This document shows positions 41,539 to 44,264 of a DNA stretch of 44,264 bases, piece by piece (positions within the stretch are counted from its first letter, which is position 1; each line of letters begins with the position of its first letter). Below the pieces are notes generated by a model. That model did not search any database and was not told the DNA's origin. It saw only the letters and a program-made list of their open reading frames with translations. The DNA lies in NCBI RefSeq assembly GCF_003605645.1, contig NZ_QVMU01000025.1:32301-76564 (forward strand). Reading direction: 5' to 3'. A program made the translations under genes and the position numbers. The DNA comes from Vibrio sinensis. GTDB lineage: Bacteria; Pseudomonadota; Gammaproteobacteria; Enterobacterales; Vibrionaceae.

Positions 41539-42489
41539 TTACAGCTTAGCTGCGATCATTGCTTCTAGTTTGCCTTGGTCGATAGCAAAGTTACGGATGC
41601 CTTCCGCTAGTTTTTCAATCGCCATTGGATCTTGGTTGTGATCCCATAGGAACTCAGCGTGCGTCATCGCCGCTGGACGTTCGTTTGTGCCGTTTGTATC
41701 AATCAGTTTCTCAACGACTTCACCCTCGGCTGCTTCTAGTTCTGCAAGCAGTTGTGGTGCGATAGTTAGGCGGTCACAACCAGCCAGTTCTAGAATCTCG
41801 CCGATATTACGGAAGCTTGCGCCCATAACCACTGTCTTGTAGCCGTGCTCTTTGTAGTAGTTGTAGATGGTTGAAACAGAAACAACGCCTGGATCTTCTT
41901 GAGCTTCGAAATCACGACCTTCTTTCGCTTTGTACCAGTCCATGATGCGACCGACGAAAGGTGAGATTAGGAATACGTTCGCTTCTGCACAAGCACGTGC
42001 CTGAGCGAAAGAGAAAAGTAGCGTTAGGTTACAGTTGATGCCTTCTTTTTCTAGGATCTCTGCTGCGCGGATACCTTCCCACGTTGATGCCAATTTGATA
42101 AGAATACGGTCGTTTGCAATGCCAGCATCGTTATACATCTTCACAAGTTGGCGAGCTTTAGCAACACTGCCTTCCATATCGTAAGATAGACGAGCATCAA
42201 CTTCAGTAGAGATACGGCCTGGAATCGTTTTTAGGATTTCTTTACCGATGTTTACCGCTAGCATGTCGCAAGTATCTTGAACTTGTTGTGCTTTATCGCT
42301 GCTTTGAGATTTTGCGTATTCAATCGCTTGGTCAATAAGAGGTGCGTATTCTTCGATTTGAGCCGCTTTTAGAATTAGAGAAGGGTTGGTTGTTGCATCT
42401 TCTGGTTGATACTTTTTAATTGCATCTAGTTCGCCGGTGTCGGCGACAACAGTAGTCAGTTTACGAAGTTGCTCTAATTTGTTGCTCAT
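41539..42489 (-). CDS. tal: Transaldolase
   Basis: A 316-residue class I transaldolase that moves a three-carbon unit between sedoheptulose 7-phosphate and glyceraldehyde 3-phosphate. The start MSNKLEQLRKLTTVVADTGE matches E. coli TalB and follows AGGAAGCATGATT. An in-frame codon at 42597 would add 36 residues with no family match. Visible signatures are DATTNPSL, the Schiff-base Lys region ILIKLASTWEGI, and the LLFSFAQARACAEANVFLIS and FVGRIMDWY blocks. It is the first gene of the leftward tal-tkt unit and diverges from a SorC-family regulator. Confidence 0.96.
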   Translation of the reverse strand: MSNKLEQLRKLTTVVADTGELDAIKKYQPEDATTNPSLILKAAQIEEYAPLIDQAIEYAKSQSSDKAQQVQDTCDMLAVNIGKEILKTIPGRISTEVDARLSYDMEGSVAKARQLVKMYNDAGIANDRILIKLASTWEGIRAAEILEKEGINCNLTLLFSFAQARACAEANVFLISPFVGRIMDWYKAKEGRDFEAQEDPGVVSVSTIYNYYKEHGYKTVVMGASFRNIGEILELAGCDRLTIAPQLLAELEAAEGEVVEKLIDTNGTNERPAAMTHAEFLWDHNQDPMAIEKLAEGIRNFAIDQGKLEAMIAAKL

Positions 42490-42626
42490 AATCATGCTTC
42501 CTATTTCATTGGCGTGTGTCTTTTGCTTAAAGCTCAACACAAACATTTGCAAGCGTATTAGCGAATTGTCTGAGTCTTCGAAAAGACTCGATACCACTCA
42601 CTAATCAAACTGTTTTGGCGTTACAA

Positions 42627-42645
42627 CAAATGCTATGAGCATTTG
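42627..42645. promoter_or_regulatory. Palindrome upstream of tal, candidate operator
   Basis: CAAATGCT and AGCATTTG are perfect 8-base arms around ATG, 138 bases upstream of the tal start. The right half contains TGAGCATTTG, close to motifs repeated at 42830-42909. Confidence 0.5.
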
Positions 42646-42829
42646 ATCTATAACTGAGTAAATGATGTATCCATATTTATCCGATCTACAACCAAAGTCA
42701 ATGGGTCTGCGCTGTATTTGGTGATATCTATCAACTAATTTTTTATGTGTCATTCGCATGCCCCTGAGATAAACGTTTGCCCTCGTCGTTAGTAGCTTAA
42801 GAGCAAGGTGATGTGGGTGTCAGTTGTCG

Positions 42830-42909
42830 TGAGAAAATGTCATGCTAGTGAGCAAATGTTGCATCATAATGGCGCTGTGACATATGCTAGGTCAATGAGC
42901 AGATGCTCA
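42830..42909. promoter_or_regulatory. Cluster of TGAGCANATG-like motifs
   Basis: TGAGAAAATG (42830), TGAGCAAATG (42849) and TGAGCAGATG (42896) lie in the same direction; the last is part of a palindrome, TGAGCA-GA-TGCTCA (42896-42909). With the palindrome at 42627 they make four related sites in the gap, likely operators for the divergent SorC-family regulator. Confidence 0.5.
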
Positions 42910-42940
42910 ATAGTGTGCTAATGTTCGATGCATATCTTTA

Positions 42941-42985
42941 AGTGATAAATAGTTAAGTGACAAATCGTTGAGTGATAAATAGTTG
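42941..42985. repeat. 15-base tandem repeat, three units
   Basis: AGTGATAAATAGTTA, AGTGACAAATCGTTG and AGTGATAAATAGTTG follow without gaps; a fourth, degraded unit may start at 42986. The array ends 87 bases before the regulator start. Confidence 0.85.
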
Positions 42986-43072
42986 AGCGGGAATGGCTAG
43001 ATGCGTAAGTAAGCTCCTGAATCATGCATTTTGAAACCACTTGAGTACGACAATAGAAAAGAATGAGTAGCT

Positions 43073-44056
43073 ATGGCAGTTTTAAAAAATGACACCGTAT
43101 CTGAAAATACCGATCTTCTAACGGAAATTTCGGTTGCGTATTATCAAGATGGTGCGACCCAAGAAGACATCTCTAAGAAGTATTCGATCTCGCGCGCGAA
43201 AGTAGGGCGGATGTTAAAACAAGCCCGCGATGAGGGTATCGTCGAAATTATGGTGAAATACCACCCGGTATTCAGTGCCAAAATAGAACAGCGCCTTATT
43301 GAACGCTTTGGTGTTAAACGTGCACTTGTCGCATTAGATCAACCTGACGAAGAAAGCCAGCGCCAGCAGGTTTCGGCTTTGGTTTCTCATTATTTAGCTT
43401 CAAACTTAAAAAATGGCGATGTGGTTACCGTGGGACAAGGTCGTAACGTGTCTGCAGTGGCGCATCATGTCGGGGTAATTCCTCCACGAGATTGTAAGTT
43501 CGTATGCGGTATTGGCGGCATTCACCCTCGTGGGGGGATGTTTAACGCTGACCATATTTGTCGTCAGTTTGCCAAAAAATATGGCGGTAGTTCTGAGACG
43601 CTTTACGCTCCAGCCTATGCAGAGAACCGAGAACAAAAGCTTGCCTTTATGCAAAACGGCACCGTTAAACAAACCCTAGACTCAGCACGTAAAGCAGATG
43701 TCGCCTTAGTGGGTATTGGTGACATGAGTGAAAACAGCTACATGGTGGATTTAGGTTGGTTTACCGCTGAAGAAGTTGTGCAATCTCGTTTACAACAAGG
43801 CGTTGTTGGTGACTTTGCCGGTTACGACTTTTTTGATATTCATGGTAATGCGGCGAATACCGTGATGAGTGACCGCGTTATTGGTTTGGGTATTGATGAG
43901 TTTAAAGCGATTGCAGAAGTAATTGCGATTGCCACCGAGAACAGTAAACCGTTAGCTTTGCTAGGTGCATTACGAACAGGGGCAATTGATGTTATTGCGA
44001 CTAGTGTAAGTAACGCTTTAACGGTTCTGAACTTGGATGAGCAGATGCCAAGATAG
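43073..44056 (+). CDS. SorC/DeoR-family sugar-binding transcriptional regulator
   Basis: A 327-residue regulator. The N-terminal helix-turn-helix (about residues 28-50) reads ATQEDISKKYSISRAKVGRML, quoted in part. The C-terminal sugar-binding domain (from about 68) shows the family blocks VVTVGQGRNVSAVAHHVG, CGIGGIHPRGG, ADVALVGIGDM and the final LRTGAIDVIATS. SorC-type proteins respond to phosphorylated sugars. It is divergent from tal-tkt across a gap full of repeat motifs, so control of tal-tkt by an intermediate such as a pentose or heptose phosphate is a reasonable inference. The start has a weak binding site (AATGAGTAGCT). Confidence 0.85.
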   Translation: MAVLKNDTVSENTDLLTEISVAYYQDGATQEDISKKYSISRAKVGRMLKQARDEGIVEIMVKYHPVFSAKIEQRLIERFGVKRALVALDQPDEESQRQQVSALVSHYLASNLKNGDVVTVGQGRNVSAVAHHVGVIPPRDCKFVCGIGGIHPRGGMFNADHICRQFAKKYGGSSETLYAPAYAENREQKLAFMQNGTVKQTLDSARKADVALVGIGDMSENSYMVDLGWFTAEEVVQSRLQQGVVGDFAGYDFFDIHGNAANTVMSDRVIGLGIDEFKAIAEVIAIATENSKPLALLGALRTGAIDVIATSVSNALTVLNLDEQMPR

Positions 44057-44121
44057 TGGTCGTTCTAACTGCTGCGTGGCTTACCTAATAACCTGACAAT
44101 AAAATACCCAGCTCTTGCTTA

Positions 44122-44154
44122 ATGCCACTCGCTTAAGAGCGAGTGGCATTTTTA
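44122..44154 (+). terminator. Terminator after the SorC-family gene
   Basis: ATGCCACTCGCT (44122-44133) pairs with AGCGAGTGGCAT (44138-44149) around TAAG, then five T residues. The rest of the window after it shows no feature that I can support. Confidence 0.9.
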
Positions 44155-44264
44155 TCTCTAGAGCGTGAGGGGTATTTTTGCGCTTTTTTTAGCACAGCTC
44201 TGGGGTAAGGCTTTCTTTTTCTCTTTTTAGGAAGTATTAGCCGTTTGCCATTGTCCCTCAACTC

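Larger units (their letters stand above)
42490..43072. other. Divergent regulatory gap between tal and the SorC-family gene
   Basis: These 583 bases hold no convincing gene. They contain a 19-base palindrome, four TGAGCANATG-like motifs and a 15-base tandem repeat. Confidence 0.65.

Noticed and set aside
41490..42597. Longer transaldolase start at 42597
   Set aside because: The extra 36 residues have no counterpart in transaldolases, and the ATG at 42489 has a good AGGA site.

Overview
The window looks like the second chromosome of a Vibrio or close relative. The evidence is an AcfD/SslE-type mucinase, a wbfBCDEF-wzz polysaccharide export module, uhpABC joined to an afuABC-type transporter, a tal-tkt pair next to a SorC-family regulator, and moderate-to-low GC with AT-rich gaps. 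I see no rRNA, tRNA, insertion sequence, integrase or CRISPR array. All names rest on reading motifs and remembered family sequences; no database search was run.

Layout. 1-2.0 kb: the 3' end of a galactitol/tagatose catabolic operon (gatD, gatY) and its terminator. 2.0-2.9 kb: a small unknown gene and a HAD-family protein. 3.0-14.8 kb: a bracketed block. Each end carries a membrane-anchored winged-helix regulator followed by a small membrane-anchored partner with a C-terminal cysteine pair, and the two pairs are paralogues (3004-4230 and 13684-14773). Between them lie two divergent polysaccharide export operons: leftward a gfcA/yjbE-like gene with wbfB, wbfC and wbfD, and rightward wbfE (Wzi-like), wbfF (multi-SLBB) and wzz. 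The block has no glycosyltransferase, flippase or polymerase. 14.8-15.2 kb: a regulatory gap with a hexanucleotide microsatellite and a LacI-family-type operator. 15.2-22.7 kb: a lactose ABC-importer and beta-galactosidase operon in the order lacE-F-G-Z-K.

22.7-31.2 kb, leftward: uhpA-uhpB-uhpC-afuA-afuB-afuC, a hexose-phosphate sensing cascade next to a binding-protein-dependent transporter likely to import sugar phosphates. 31.2-33.9 kb: a zinc-dependent desuccinylase/aspartoacylase-like enzyme and a YfcC-type carrier. 33.9-34.8 kb: a long AT-rich non-coding gap. 34.8-39.3 kb: the acfD-like lipoprotein metalloprotease. 39.3-44.1 kb: leftward tal and tkt (non-oxidative pentose phosphate pathway) diverging from a SorC-family regulator, with repeated operator-like motifs between them.

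The theme is carbohydrate handling: host or environmental glycans (mucin protease, lactose, sugar phosphates, galactitol/tagatose), surface polysaccharide export, and central sugar-phosphate interconversion. The part most likely to be undescribed is the 3.0-14.8 kb block, where two paralogous ToxR/VtrA-like regulator and partner pairs bracket an export-only polysaccharide module. An inverted motif built on TTACA occurs both near one regulator and in the divergent export promoter.
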